Position numbers and translations under genes: made by a program
NCBI RefSeq assembly: GCF_016598475.1
Contig: NZ_JAEMUX010000058.1
Coordinates: forward strand, 1-55,537
Source: Streptomyces adelaidensis
GTDB lineage: Bacteria; Actinomycetota; Actinomycetes; Streptomycetales; Streptomycetaceae
DNA length: 55,537 nucleotides
Direction of reading: 5' to 3'
Shown: in pieces, positions 7,869-16,441 of the stretch
How positions within the stretch are numbered: position 1 is the first letter of the stretch
How the letters are laid out: each line of letters begins with the position of its first letter
Notes under the pieces: model-generated
The model's input: the letters and a program-made list of their open reading frames with translations, nothing else
Databases searched by the model: none
What the model was told of the DNA's origin: nothing

Positions 7869-8141
7869 GGCTCCCCCTTCACGACACATGTGCGGAACAC
7901 GCGTGGACCTTCGTCCACTCACGACTTCACGGGCGGCTCCCGGCGGCCGACGGCGCCCTCGACTCCGTCGTCGCGCACCGCATGCCCCGGGCACGTTCCG
8001 CCCCCCTCACCATGCCCGGTCGGGACAAGGGCGATGCCCGTCGATCCCCACTCCCCCGCAAACAATGACGTACGACACAACCCCGCAGGTCATACGGGTC
8101 GACGACCGCCGCCCATGAGCCGAGGACCCGCCCGAGCCCGC

Positions 8142-9176
8142 CTAGGCCGGGGGCCGCGCGGTGGAGTCGCGGACGACGAGGTCGACCGGTGGGTCGCTCG
8201 CCGGCAGGGGGTCGGAGTCGGGGTTCTCGATGGCGTGCACGAGGTGCTTCAGGCCCTCCCGCGCCACGGCGTCGAACGGCTGGCGCACCGTGGTCAGCGG
8301 CGGAGTCACATAGGCGGCGACGGCGATGTCGTCGAAACCGACGACACTGACGTCGTCCGGTACGCGCCGCCCTGCCTCGGTCAGCGCGCGGATCAGCCCG
8401 ATCGCCATGTCGTCGTTCGCGGCGAACACGGCGGTGACCTCGGGATCGGCGGCCAGCGCGCGGCCCGCCGTGTAACCGGACGCGGCCGACCAGTCGCCCT
8501 CGACGACCGGCGGTTCGTGCGCGCCGCGCGCCGCCAGCGCGGCCCGCCAGCCGGCGAGGCGGTCCCCGGCGACGTACCACCGGCGGGGACCGGCGAGATG
8601 ATGCACCGTCACATGCCCCAGCGCCAGCAGGTGTTCGGTGGCCGCCCGCGCCATCAGATCGGCGCCGCCGCCCGCCGTGACCACCCTGGGCGCGGTGAAG
8701 GGCAGGGGCGCGCCGAAGACGAGTACGGGGACGTCGACGCGGACGGGCACCTCCCCCTCGTCGATCGGCTCGGAGATGATGATGCCGTCCACGCCCTGGC
8801 CGAGGAGCGAACCGACGGCGCCGGCGATGCCCGCCGGGTCGCCCTCCATCGTGTTGACCACGTGGAGCGCGTAGCCCAGGTCCCGTGCGACCCGTTCGAT
8901 GCCCACGAGCAGGGTGGCGGGCCCGTACAGCGCCGTCCCGAGCGACACCACGCCGAGGGAGCGGGTACGTCCGGAGGCCAGTGCCCGCGCCGCGCTGTTG
9001 AGCCGGTAGCCGAGCTGTTCGGCGGCGTCGAGCACGCGGCGGCGTACGTCGGCCGAGACATAGGGCTCGTCGTTGAAGACCCTGGACACGGTCTTCTGCG
9101 AGACCCCCGCCAGCCGGGCCACATCCACACTGCGCGGCGCGGCGGAGCTCCCGCCCCGTCCTGCCGGTCGCGTCAC
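8142..9176 (-). CDS. LacI/GalR-family transcriptional regulator
   Basis: A 344-residue regulator. GTG 9176 is preceded by GGGAGG at 6 nt. The LacI helix-turn-helix lies at residues 17-36 (VDVARLAGVSQKTVSRVFN), then the hinge helix (LNSAARALASGRT) and a periplasmic-binding-protein-like effector domain (SLGVVS to the C-terminus) with AVFAANDDMAIGLIRAL and VSVVGFDDI. These are the two signature stretches of the family. The effector is presumably a sugar but cannot be named, since no sugar transporter or glycosidase adjoins it. A palindromic element at 9214-9229, directly upstream, is a candidate autoregulatory operator. Confidence 0.9.
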   Translation of the reverse strand: MTRPAGRGGSSAAPRSVDVARLAGVSQKTVSRVFNDEPYVSADVRRRVLDAAEQLGYRLNSAARALASGRTRSLGVVSLGTALYGPATLLVGIERVARDLGYALHVVNTMEGDPAGIAGAVGSLLGQGVDGIIISEPIDEGEVPVRVDVPVLVFGAPLPFTAPRVVTAGGGADLMARAATEHLLALGHVTVHHLAGPRRWYVAGDRLAGWRAALAARGAHEPPVVEGDWSAASGYTAGRALAADPEVTAVFAANDDMAIGLIRALTEAGRRVPDDVSVVGFDDIAVAAYVTPPLTTVRQPFDAVAREGLKHLVHAIENPDSDPLPASDPPVDLVVRDSTARPPA

Positions 9177-9213
9177 GACGCCTCCCGATGTCCCCGTGTC
9201 CGCCGTATGACGT

Positions 9214-9229
9214 ATGACAACGCAGTCAT
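9214..9229. promoter_or_regulatory. Candidate LacI operator
   Basis: ATGAC (9214-9218) and GTCAT (9225-9229) form a perfect inverted repeat around 6 bp, between the divergent LacI gene and the 9353 gene. GTATGAC is also repeated directly just upstream (9205-9217). Placement suggests control of the regulator, the divergent gene or both. Confidence 0.35.
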
Positions 9230-9352
9230 CTCTACGCAGTCGGGATGAGGCGCGTCAAGTCGAGAGCCGCAGGCCATCGAGGCCGCGACGACCGTATACG
9301 CAGGCGACCGAACGCCCAATACTGTGCCCAGACATCACCAGGGGGGCATGCG

Positions 9353-10042
9353 ATGAAGTGGTTCCAGCGCGACCGGGGGAAGCCAGGGAAGCGACAGGCC
9401 GATGTGGTACCGCTTTCCGGAGTCGCCCAGAGCGACGACGCCCCCCGGCAGGCGCCCCCACTGCTCACCGCGGGCGGCCCGGCGCTGCAACAGATCGGCG
9501 GCGACGGCGACAAGGTCGCCCAACTCACCACCGGGCAGGGGCCGGTCATCCTCGACATCACCCACGCAGGGGCCGGACACTTCGTCGTCGACGCCCTGGA
9601 CGGGAGACTGCACTCCCAGAGCCAACTGGTCTACACCGACGGTCCCTTCTCCTGCCGTTCGCTGGTGAACGGCGACGACCGGCCGGTGAGCGCGCTCCGC
9701 ATCCAGGGGGACGGGCCGTGGACGGTCGCGGTGAGCCCCGTGTCGAGTGCGCTGACCTGCGAGGGTGACACGCGGCGCGGCGCCTCGGACGTGCTGCGGC
9801 ACACGGGCGGCCCCGCGATCGCGACCCTCCGGTACGAGGGCGACCCGCGGTCCGACGACGGCGGCTACTTCCTCGTCGACACCTTCGAGCCGGACGGGAA
9901 CGGTTTCCTCGACGAGTTGGCCAGTCACGTCGGCCCCTGGCACGGCGAAGCGCCGCTCACCGGCCCCTGCCTCATCTACGCCCGCTCCGACGGCCCTTGG
10001 TCCATCAGCGTGCGGCCCCTCGGTTCCCCCACCTCACCATGA
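9353..10042 (+). CDS. Conserved hypothetical protein with two DGPW repeats
   Basis: A 229-residue protein. ATG 9353 follows a G-rich ribosome site (GGGGGG); the frame is open further upstream but without family sense. After a charged N-terminus of about 40 residues come two copies of a ~75-residue beta-rich unit. Each opens with a GPVILDI/GPAIATL strand, contains FVVDALDG/FLVDTFEP, and closes with DGPWTVAVSP (120-129) or DGPWSISVRP (213-222). I know the DGPW(T/S) ending from uncharacterised Streptomyces proteins but cannot give a function. No signal peptide is present. It is divergent from the LacI gene and ended by a strong hairpin, so it is a single-gene unit. Confidence 0.75.
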   Translation: MKWFQRDRGKPGKRQADVVPLSGVAQSDDAPRQAPPLLTAGGPALQQIGGDGDKVAQLTTGQGPVILDITHAGAGHFVVDALDGRLHSQSQLVYTDGPFSCRSLVNGDDRPVSALRIQGDGPWTVAVSPVSSALTCEGDTRRGASDVLRHTGGPAIATLRYEGDPRSDDGGYFLVDTFEPDGNGFLDELASHVGPWHGEAPLTGPCLIYARSDGPWSISVRPLGSPTSP

Positions 10043-10073
10043 GGGCCACCCGGGCCCAAAGGGCTTGAAGCAC

Positions 10074-10120
10074 TTCAGGGCGCGGCGGATCCCCCCGCAG
10101 GTGATCCGCCGCGCCCTGAA
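10074..10120. terminator. Strong hairpin terminator
   Basis: TTCAGGGCGCGGCGGATC (10074-10091) pairs perfectly over 18 bp with 10103-10120 around an 11-base loop. It lies 32 bp after the stop of the DGPW protein gene. There is no T tract, as is common in Streptomyces. Confidence 0.85.
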
Positions 10121-10186
10121 CCTGTCTCCCGGCCCCCGTGTCCGCTGCGAGTGCTAGGGCGTCGGGGGGCCGGATAGGCTCGGGGT

Positions 10187-10651
10187 ATGCGGATCTCCGT
10201 CTCCTCGGACATGGACGAACCCGTCGCCCGCTTCCTCCTCGCGGAGTTGCGCGACCGGGGCCACGAAGTGCTGACGCACGGCGCGCTGCGCCCCGGGGAC
10301 GACCCGCGGTGGGCGGCCTGTTCCGAGGCCGCGGCGCGCGAGGTCGCCTCCGGTGCGTCGGACCAGGCCGTCGTGTGCTGCTGGACGGGCACCGGCGCGT
10401 CGATCGCCGCGAACAAGGTGCCCGGGGTGCGGGCGGCCCTGTGCACGGACTCGTACACGGCCGACGGTGCGCGCCGCTGGAACGACGCCAACGTCCTGGC
10501 GATCGGTCTGCGCCTGACCTCGGAGCCGCTCCTCAAGGAGATCCTCGACGCCTGGTTCGCCGCCGAGGCCAGCGAGGACGCCGACGACCGGGAGAACGTG
10601 GCCCGCGTCGAGGGGCTCGACGTCAGCCGGGGGCCCGGCCGGGCCCGCTGA
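10187..10651 (+). CDS. RpiB/LacA/LacB-family sugar-phosphate isomerase-like protein
   Basis: A 154-residue protein, usual family length. CCWTGTGASIAANK (64-77) matches the RpiB phosphate/active-site loop, and Cys65 lines up with the catalytic base. VRAALCTD and RRWNDANVLAIGLR follow as in the family. Where E. coli RpiB has the ring-opening His (HNDTNVLA), this protein has Trp99, so it may not be a true ribose-5-phosphate isomerase; a related keto-aldo isomerisation or a different substrate is possible. The start ATG at 10187 gives the canonical RISVSSD opening strand. Its 3' end overlaps the convergent kinase gene by 29 bp. Confidence 0.75.
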   Translation: MRISVSSDMDEPVARFLLAELRDRGHEVLTHGALRPGDDPRWAACSEAAAREVASGASDQAVVCCWTGTGASIAANKVPGVRAALCTDSYTADGARRWNDANVLAIGLRLTSEPLLKEILDAWFAAEASEDADDRENVARVEGLDVSRGPGRAR

Positions 10652-11627
10652 AGACCGCCCTGGCCCACAGGGGCGGTTCCGGCGGGGGCTGCGGCGGTCC
10701 CGGTGTCGTCGTCCCGGCCGCCCGGGTCGGCGCGCGCTCCGCCCGGAAACCGTGTGCCGTGACGGCGGCCCTGAGCGCGGCCACGAAGGACAGGCAGGAG
10801 TCGTAGCGGTCGTCCGGGGACTTGGCGAGCGCCTGCGCCAGGACCTCGTCGGCGGCCGACGGCAGGTCGGGGCGCCCGCTGGTCAGCGGGGGCGGCTCGT
10901 CGTACTGATGGGCCCACAACAGGGCCATGTCGTCGTCGCGTTGGAAGGGCGGCCGGCCGGCGAGCGTCTCGTGGACGACACAGGCGAGGCTGTAGACGTC
11001 GCAGCGGCCGTCGACCGGCTTGCCCGAGATCTGCTCCGGCGCCACGTAGTCGAGGGTCCCCACGAACTGTCCGACGCTCGTGAATCCCGTCAGGGACAGC
11101 GACTTCTTCGTCAGGCCGAAGTCGGTGAGGTACACGTGCTCGGGGTGGTCGCTGTCGGTGCCCTGCGCGACCAGGATGTTGCCCGGTTTGACGTCCCGGT
11201 GCACCAGGCCGTGGTCGTGCGCCGCGTCGAGCGCGGAGGCGACCTGGGCGGCGATCCGCGTGGCGGTCGTCAGGGGCAACGGGCCCTCCCGGTCCAGGAG
11301 ATGCCGCAGATCGCGCCCGGCGACGTACCGCATGGCGATGTAGAGCACGCCGTCCGTCTCCCCCGCCTCGAAGACCGGCACGATGTGCGGATGGTCGATG
11401 GCGGCGGCCACCCTCGACTCGTGCGTGAAGCGGCGGCGGAAGGTGTCGTTGCGGGCCAGTTCGGGGGCGAGGAGTTTCAGCGCGACCGTCCGGTCCAGGC
11501 GCAGGTCCTTCGCCCGGTAGACGACGGCCATGCCACCGCGGCCGATCTCCCGTTCGATGCGGTAGCCCGCGATCTGGCGTCCGACGAGCTCCGACGGGCG
11601 TCCCGCGAACGGTTGCGTCTCACCCAT
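10623..11627 (-). CDS. Hanks-type Ser/Thr protein kinase without membrane anchor
   Basis: A 334-residue kinase with all core motifs: glycine loop GRGGMAVVY (29-37), Lys51 (VALKLL), HRDVKPGN (143-150), DFG (169-171) and APE (196-198). After the kinase domain (to about 285) there is only a short Pro-rich tail and no transmembrane helix or PASTA repeats, so it is soluble. ATG 11627 overlaps the previous gene's stop by 8 bp (ATGGGTGA), so it is translationally coupled as the last gene of an operon led by an FHA-ABC transporter. In Mycobacterium, PknF next to the FHA-ABC protein Rv1747 phosphorylates it; the same partnership is the natural inference here. Confidence 0.9.
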   Translation of the reverse strand: MGETQPFAGRPSELVGRQIAGYRIEREIGRGGMAVVYRAKDLRLDRTVALKLLAPELARNDTFRRRFTHESRVAAAIDHPHIVPVFEAGETDGVLYIAMRYVAGRDLRHLLDREGPLPLTTATRIAAQVASALDAAHDHGLVHRDVKPGNILVAQGTDSDHPEHVYLTDFGLTKKSLSLTGFTSVGQFVGTLDYVAPEQISGKPVDGRCDVYSLACVVHETLAGRPPFQRDDDMALLWAHQYDEPPPLTSGRPDLPSAADEVLAQALAKSPDDRYDSCLSFVAALRAAVTAHGFRAERAPTRAAGTTTPGPPQPPPEPPLWARAVFSGPGRAPG

Positions 11628-12321
11628 CGGGCGTCACCGGCGGGACCAGCCGGGTGGGTTCGTGATCGGCCGGCCCGCGCTCCGCCGGTCGCCGCTCGGC
11701 CGCCGCTCGGTGATCCGCGGGTTCGCGTCCGGGTTCGCGTCCGGGTTCACCTTCGCGTTCGGATTCCCGTACGACCCGTGTCGGCCCCGGAGCGGGTGCG
11801 GCGGCCGGTGGTACGTGCGGGGCGGCCGGGGCGTCGTGTGGTTTGTCCGCCACGGCGAAGGTGCTGAGCCGTGCCCCGTCGCAGTACACCCACCGCTCGT
11901 GCGCGGCGTCGAACAGCCACAGCGACTCGCCGTCGACGACGACCCCGATCCGCAGGCCCCTCGTACGGTCGCGGAAGGACTCCCCGTCGAGACTCCCGGT
12001 CGCCAGGGCCTCCGCCTCGGTGCGGTAGCGCGCCACGGCTTCCTCGACGCGGGCCAGCAGGGGGCGCGGGTCGGCCGTGCGGGCGGGCGCGGTACCGGCG
12101 GCGGGCGGGTCCTGGGGTACGGCGACGAGGAGGCGGCCGTCGACCCAGGCGGACCAGCCGTTGGCGCACAGGACATGGCCCCAGTCGCCGCGCCGGTCGA
12201 GGAGCCGCACGGGCAGCAGCGCGTCGAGGGGCACGGTGGAGCTGGACGGGTCGGGGGTGTCCCAGGCGGGCAGTCCGCCCGGCGGGACGACATGGGTGGG
12301 AAGGAATCCGGGGGTCGTCAT
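11620..12321 (-). CDS. SH3-like domain protein in kinase/FHA-ABC operon
   Basis: A 233-residue protein beginning at ATG 12321, which is 5 bp past the stop of the FHA-ABC gene. Residues about 25-60 (LDALLPVRLLDRRGDWGHV, GWSAWVDGRLLV) look like a bacterial SH3 fold. A second module about 85-150 (LLARVEEAVARYR, GLRIGVVVDGESLWLFD) is conserved in Streptomyces neighbours of such kinases as far as I recall. The C-terminal ~65 residues are low-complexity Pro/Arg/Glu, with alternating EREGEPGREP and Ala-Glu-Arg runs, and probably disordered. No signal or membrane segment is seen. It may be an adaptor or kinase substrate; this rests on operon position only. Confidence 0.7.
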   Translation of the reverse strand: MTTPGFLPTHVVPPGGLPAWDTPDPSSSTVPLDALLPVRLLDRRGDWGHVLCANGWSAWVDGRLLVAVPQDPPAAGTAPARTADPRPLLARVEEAVARYRTEAEALATGSLDGESFRDRTRGLRIGVVVDGESLWLFDAAHERWVYCDGARLSTFAVADKPHDAPAAPHVPPAAAPAPGPTRVVRESEREGEPGREPGREPADHRAAAERRPAERGPADHEPTRLVPPVTPDG

Positions 12322-12326
12322 CGCGG

Positions 12327-14651
12327 CTACTTCCGCATCACCGCGGGTTCGCGGCGGCGCAGGAGGCGGGCGACGAGGTAGCCGCAGAGCAGCGAGAGGA
12401 CGACGAGCATGCCCATGTCCAGCAGCCATACACCCGCCGAGTGCTCGAACAGCGGGTCCGCCTTGTCGGGGACGATGCGTTCGAGGTCGATCGTGCCGGC
12501 CATCGCGGCGAAGGCCCAGCGCGACGGCACCAGCCACGCCAGCTGTTCGAGGACGATCGTGCCCTTGACGTCCAGGAGCGCGCCGCAGAACACGACCTGG
12601 ACGATCGCGAGGAGCACCAGCAGCGGCATGGTGACCTCCTCCTTGCGGACGAGCGCGGAGACGACCAGGCCGAGCATCATCGCGGTGAAGGAGAGCAGCG
12701 CCACGGCCACCGTGATCTCGACGAGGGGTGGCATCAACACGCCCTCGCCGCCGGGTGCGTTGAGGTCGACGCCGAGGAGGGCGACCAGGGTGAGCACGAC
12801 GGCCTGGAGCACGGTGATGGTGCCGAGGACGACGACCTTGGACATCAGGTACGCCGATCTGGACAGGCCGACGGCGCGTTCGCGCTGGTAGATCACCCGT
12901 TCCTTGACCAGTTCGCGCACCGCGTTCGCGGCTCCGGTCAGGACGCCGCCGACGCACAGGATGAGCAGGGCGTTCATGGCGGTCTCGCGGTCCAGTTCGC
13001 TGCCCGCGAGCGCTCTGGCCATCGCGCCCATCACGAACGGCAGCGCGATCATGATGGCGAGGAAGGTCCGGTCGGCGCCGAGCGCGGCCGCGTACCGGCG
13101 GACCAGGGTGCCCAGCTGGGTGCCCCAGCTCTGCGGCTTGGGCGGCGGCGCCACGTCGACCGGGGCGGCCTCGGGCAGGTAGGGCCGGCTCATGGACGCG
13201 GTGACGTACTGGCGGTGGAAGGGCGAGTCGAGGTACTCCCCCGCCCAGTCCCGCTCCCGGTCCCGTTCGAAGGCCTCGAACGCCTCCGGCCACTGTTCGA
13301 AGCCGAAGAAGGCGAGGGTGTCGTCCGGCGGCCCGTAGTAGGCGACCTTGCCGCCTGGCGCGAGGACGAGGAGCCGGTCGCAGACGTCGAGGCTGAGGAC
13401 GCTGTGGGTGACGACGATGACCGTACGGCCGTCGTCGGCCAGGCCACGCAGCATGTGCATCACCGAGCGGTCCATGCCGGGGTCGAGGCCGGAGGTCGGT
13501 TCGTCGAGGAACAGCAGGGACGGTTTCGTCAGCAGTTCCAGGGCGACGCTGACCCGCTTGCGCTGGCCGCCGGAGAGGCTGTGGATGGGCTGGTCGGCAC
13601 GTTGTTCGAGGCCCAGTTCGCGGATCACCTCGTCGACCCGCGCCTGGCGCTCCGCCTTCGCGGTGTCCTGCGGGAAGCGCAGTTCGGCGGCGTAGACGAG
13701 GGCGCGGCGGACGGTCAGCTGGGCGTGCAGGATGTCGTCCTGCGGGACCAGGCCGATGCGCTGGCGCAGTTCGGCGTAGTCGCGGTAGAGGTCGCGGCCG
13801 TCGTAGAGGACCGTGCCGCTGTCGGCGGGGCGCTGCCCGGTCAGGGCGTTGAGGAGGGTGGACTTGCCGGCGCCGCTGGGGCCGACCACGGCGAGGAGAC
13901 ATTTCTCGCCGACCGGAAACGCGACCTTGTCGAGCAGCGTCTTGCGGCCGTGATCGACGGCGACGGTCAGTTCCTGGACGTCGAGGGAGATCTCGCCGGT
14001 GTCGACGTACTCCTGGAGTTCGTCACCGACCAGGCAGAACGCCGAGTGGCCGATGCCGACGATGTCACCGGGAGCGACCGGCGCGCGGTCGACGGGCCGG
14101 CCGTTGAGGTATGTGCCGTTGTGGCTGCCGAGGTCGGCGATCTCGTACGTGCCGTCCGGGCGCGCCCGGAGCTCGGCGTGCCGGCGGGAGACGATGAGGT
14201 CGTCGATGACCAGGTCGTTGTCGGCGGCGCGGCCGATGCGGACGGTCCGCTCCGGCAGCGGGCGGACGCTGGTGGGCTGCCGGAAGGTGCCGGTGGAGCC
14301 GGGGCTGAGGATGCCGGAGGGGCGCTCGGGGGCGAGGCCGGTGAGGACGGCGCTGGGGCCGTCGGGGACGCTCCCGAAGTGGATGACGCTGCCTGGTCCC
14401 ACGTCCCACTCGTGGACGCGGTGGCCGTCGGCGTACGTGCCGTTGGTGCTGTTCTCGTCCTCGATCGTCCAGTGGCCGGCCCCGGCCCGGAGCACCGCGT
14501 GGTGCCACGAGACCCGGTCGTCGTCGAGGACGACCTCGCTGCGCGGGTCGCGTCCGACGTGGTACTCGTGGCTCGGGGTCATGACCGTGGAGCCCGCCTC
14601 GGTTTCCAGCACGAGGGCGGGCGCAGTCGGTGCGATCGACCGCTCTGCCAT
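12327..14651 (-). CDS. Double-FHA ABC transporter (ABC-G type, Rv1747-like)
   Basis: A 774-residue protein with N-terminal FHA domains at about 28-95 (GRDPRSEVVL, SWHHAVL, NSTNGTY) and 137-205 (GRAADNDLVI, SRRHAEL, SHNGTYLNG). An ABC-G NBD follows, with Walker A GPSGAGKST (257-265), signature LSGGQRKR (359-366), Walker B LLFLDEPTSGLD and H-loop VVTHSV. A C-terminal membrane domain of about six helices ends the protein. FHA domains bind phosphothreonine, so activity is probably switched by the kinase at the end of the same operon. The architecture and kinase linkage match Mycobacterium tuberculosis Rv1747, implicated in cell-envelope lipid export. Substrate here is unknown. ATG 14651 gives a start just before the first FHA domain. 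Confidence 0.92.
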   Translation of the reverse strand: MAERSIAPTAPALVLETEAGSTVMTPSHEYHVGRDPRSEVVLDDDRVSWHHAVLRAGAGHWTIEDENSTNGTYADGHRVHEWDVGPGSVIHFGSVPDGPSAVLTGLAPERPSGILSPGSTGTFRQPTSVRPLPERTVRIGRAADNDLVIDDLIVSRRHAELRARPDGTYEIADLGSHNGTYLNGRPVDRAPVAPGDIVGIGHSAFCLVGDELQEYVDTGEISLDVQELTVAVDHGRKTLLDKVAFPVGEKCLLAVVGPSGAGKSTLLNALTGQRPADSGTVLYDGRDLYRDYAELRQRIGLVPQDDILHAQLTVRRALVYAAELRFPQDTAKAERQARVDEVIRELGLEQRADQPIHSLSGGQRKRVSVALELLTKPSLLFLDEPTSGLDPGMDRSVMHMLRGLADDGRTVIVVTHSVLSLDVCDRLLVLAPGGKVAYYGPPDDTLAFFGFEQWPEAFEAFERDRERDWAGEYLDSPFHRQYVTASMSRPYLPEAAPVDVAPPPKPQSWGTQLGTLVRRYAAALGADRTFLAIMIALPFVMGAMARALAGSELDRETAMNALLILCVGGVLTGAANAVRELVKERVIYQRERAVGLSRSAYLMSKVVVLGTITVLQAVVLTLVALLGVDLNAPGGEGVLMPPLVEITVAVALLSFTAMMLGLVVSALVRKEEVTMPLLVLLAIVQVVFCGALLDVKGTIVLEQLAWLVPSRWAFAAMAGTIDLERIVPDKADPLFEHSAGVWLLDMGMLVVLSLLCGYLVARLLRRREPAVMRK

Positions 14652-14753
14652 GCCAAAAATTCTACCGATTGGTACGGATATGCGCCTGGCCGCTTCGGCG
14701 AGGCGGCAGCCGTACGGATCGGGCGGCCCTGCGGGGTCGCGGAGACGCCGGGA

Positions 14754-15164
14754 TCAGGCGGCGGGAGCGGCGATCCGCTGGGCGATGCGCTGCATGCGTA
14801 CGGCGTCGACGGATTCGGCGAGCAGCTCGTACTCGGTGGTGTCGTCGTTGGTGGCGATCCGGACCAGGTTCCCGGCGGCCAACTCCTCGGCAACCAGGTC
14901 CTGTTGGCCGCTGTCGGCGGACCAGGCGCGCAGCAGGCCCGGCACGTCCGGGACGGTGTGGGCGACCGGGACGACCGCGTTCGGGGGGAAGGTCGGGTTC
15001 CCGGGCCGCGGGTCGAGCCGTTCGGCGATCCATAAGGCACGGTCGCGCATCCACCACAGCGCCAACGCCAAGGTGGGCGCACGATAGGTACCGAGCGGCA
15101 CGCCGACGCGCTGGCCGCCGCACATGCCGTACGCGGTGACATGGCACAGGAATTCGTCGTGCAC
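14754..15164 (-). CDS. Conserved hypothetical protein, 136 residues
   Basis: GTG 15164 is preceded by GGGGGAG at 6 nt; an ATG upstream at 15185 lacks a ribosome site. The protein (MHDEFLCHVTAYGM, then VGVPLGTYRAPTLALALWWMRDRALWIAERLDP) has no signal peptide or obvious domain. Codon bias is typical of the genome, and I recall close relatives only as unnamed Streptomyces proteins. It is read in the same direction as the FHA-ABC operon, about 100 bp upstream of it, so co-transcription is possible. No function can be given. Confidence 0.65.
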   Translation of the reverse strand: MHDEFLCHVTAYGMCGGQRVGVPLGTYRAPTLALALWWMRDRALWIAERLDPRPGNPTFPPNAVVPVAHTVPDVPGLLRAWSADSGQQDLVAEELAAGNLVRIATNDDTTEYELLAESVDAVRMQRIAQRIAAPAA

Positions 15165-15590
15165 GCTTCGCTCCCCCGATCGCAACGCCGAACCCGCGCG
15201 GCCGGCTCGCCGCGCGGACTTGCTCTCGCCTCGCAGACTTGCTGTTCGCGCACATCGAGCGATGAAGTGTCACGCAGAGTGACTTGACGAGCGCGCACGG
15301 AGGCGCGTTTCGTTCATGACTCAATCGCCCTGTCAGTGAGTATCGCCACTCCTGACACTCTGTCACCATGCCAATTCAGCCAGTCTCCTGGCATATGCGA
15401 GCGCGCGATTGGCCGAAACGATTCGAAGGCCCCTCCGACCGGGGGCTTCCCCGGCATGACCTCCGAGGTAATCGACGCTCGTAGGCACGGCCGGGCATCG
15501 TTTGCGGTGCCGGATCACGAGGAGGCCGCACACGGCTCCGGACCCGGTTCCCGTCCCATACGTATCTCCTCGACGGAGGGTTCAACGATC
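15165..15590. other. Intergenic region with two small inverted repeats
   Basis: No credible gene. GTCAC-GCAGA-GTGAC lies near 15270-15284. A longer imperfect repeat, TGTCAGTGAGT (15331-15341) against ACTCCTGACA (15347-15356), could be an operator for either divergent gene. A ribosome site for the 15591 gene (GGAGGG) ends the stretch. Confidence 0.4.
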
Positions 15591-15974
15591 ATGCCCGCGA
15601 TTCAAGACCGCTACGAGACCGCCGTCGCCCGCTACTTCGCGGCCTGGAACACCGGCGGCGAGGAGGCGCTGGCCGAGGCGGTCGCCGCCGCCTGGACCGC
15701 CGACGGCGGCTACACCGATCCGCTGGCCGACGTACGCGGGCACGAGGAGATCGCCGCCCTGATCACCGCGGCGCGGAAACAGTTCCCCGGCCTCGCCTTC
15801 CACCTGATCACGGCCGTGGACGGGCACCACGACACCGCCCGCTTCGGCTGGGAACTGGTGGACGAGGCGAGCGGCTCAGCCCCGGTCGCCGGGTCCGATG
15901 TGATCACCCTCGACGCCGAGGGCCGTATCCGGAGCGTGTACGGCTTCCTGGACCGGATGCCGGCGGCAGCCTAG
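15591..15974 (+). CDS. SnoaL-like / NTF2-fold protein
   Basis: A 127-residue protein starting at ATG 15591 behind GGAGGG (10 nt). The sequence YETAVARYFAAWNTG at the front, YTDPLADVRGHEEI in the middle and TLDAEGRIRSVYGFLD at the end follow the SnoaL-like NTF2 pattern: helices packing on a curved sheet that forms a small ligand pocket. Members include polyketide cyclases, isomerases and many proteins of unknown activity. No linked pathway genes suggest a substrate. It is the first of two short rightward genes, the next starting 108 bp downstream. Confidence 0.8.
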   Translation: MPAIQDRYETAVARYFAAWNTGGEEALAEAVAAAWTADGGYTDPLADVRGHEEIAALITAARKQFPGLAFHLITAVDGHHDTARFGWELVDEASGSAPVAGSDVITLDAEGRIRSVYGFLDRMPAAA

Positions 15975-16082
15975 AGGACATCTACCCCGCCGTCTCGCCG
16001 TCTCGCCGTCTCGCGATGAGTTTCCCCGTTCCCGGCGGTCTCTTGTTCAAAAGAGGAGCACCGGGAAGCGGAGGACACCACC

Positions 16083-16361
16083 ATGAGCACCCTCGACGAG
16101 CCGTTCACCGCGGAGCTGCGGAAAAGCCCCGCCAAGGGCGGCTGGACCTATCTCGTATGGCCCGGGTCCGTCGCCTTCTTCGGTACCCGCGGCCTGGTCA
16201 AGGTCCGCGGCACGATCGACGGCCACCCCTTCCGCGGCTCCTTCATGGCCCTCGGCGACGGCACCCACAAGCTGCCCGTCAAGGCTGAGACGCGCGAGGC
16301 GATCGGTAAGGAGGCGGGTGAGTCGGTGACCGTCAGGCTGGAGGAGCGCATCGAGGCGTGA
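16083..16361 (+). CDS. DUF1905 family protein
   Basis: A 92-residue protein. ATG 16083 follows GGAGGACACCACC. The sequence GGWTYLVWPGSVAFFG, KVRGTIDGHPFRGSFMALGDGTHKLPVKAETREAIGKEAGESVTVRLEER is the characteristic DUF1905 beta-barrel, complete from first to last strand. Many homologues carry a C-terminal YdeI-like extension that is absent here. Biochemical role is unknown. Cytoplasmic, no cysteines. Confidence 0.88.
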   Translation: MSTLDEPFTAELRKSPAKGGWTYLVWPGSVAFFGTRGLVKVRGTIDGHPFRGSFMALGDGTHKLPVKAETREAIGKEAGESVTVRLEERIEA

Positions 16362-16441
16362 AGGTCAGGGCCTGCCTCGCCGAACAGCGGGCCGGAGGCC
16401 AAGGCCCAAGGCCCAAGGCCCTGGGCCCCGGGCCCGGCAGG

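Noticed and set aside
11871..15035. 1054-codon plus-strand open frame
   Set aside because: Antisense to the FHA-ABC gene, which has complete domains; no ribosome site or domain in the plus frame.
16365..16441. GGCCCAAGGCCC-rich stretch as a terminator
   Set aside because: Several overlapping imperfect pairings are possible but none forms one clean stem, so I do not list it.
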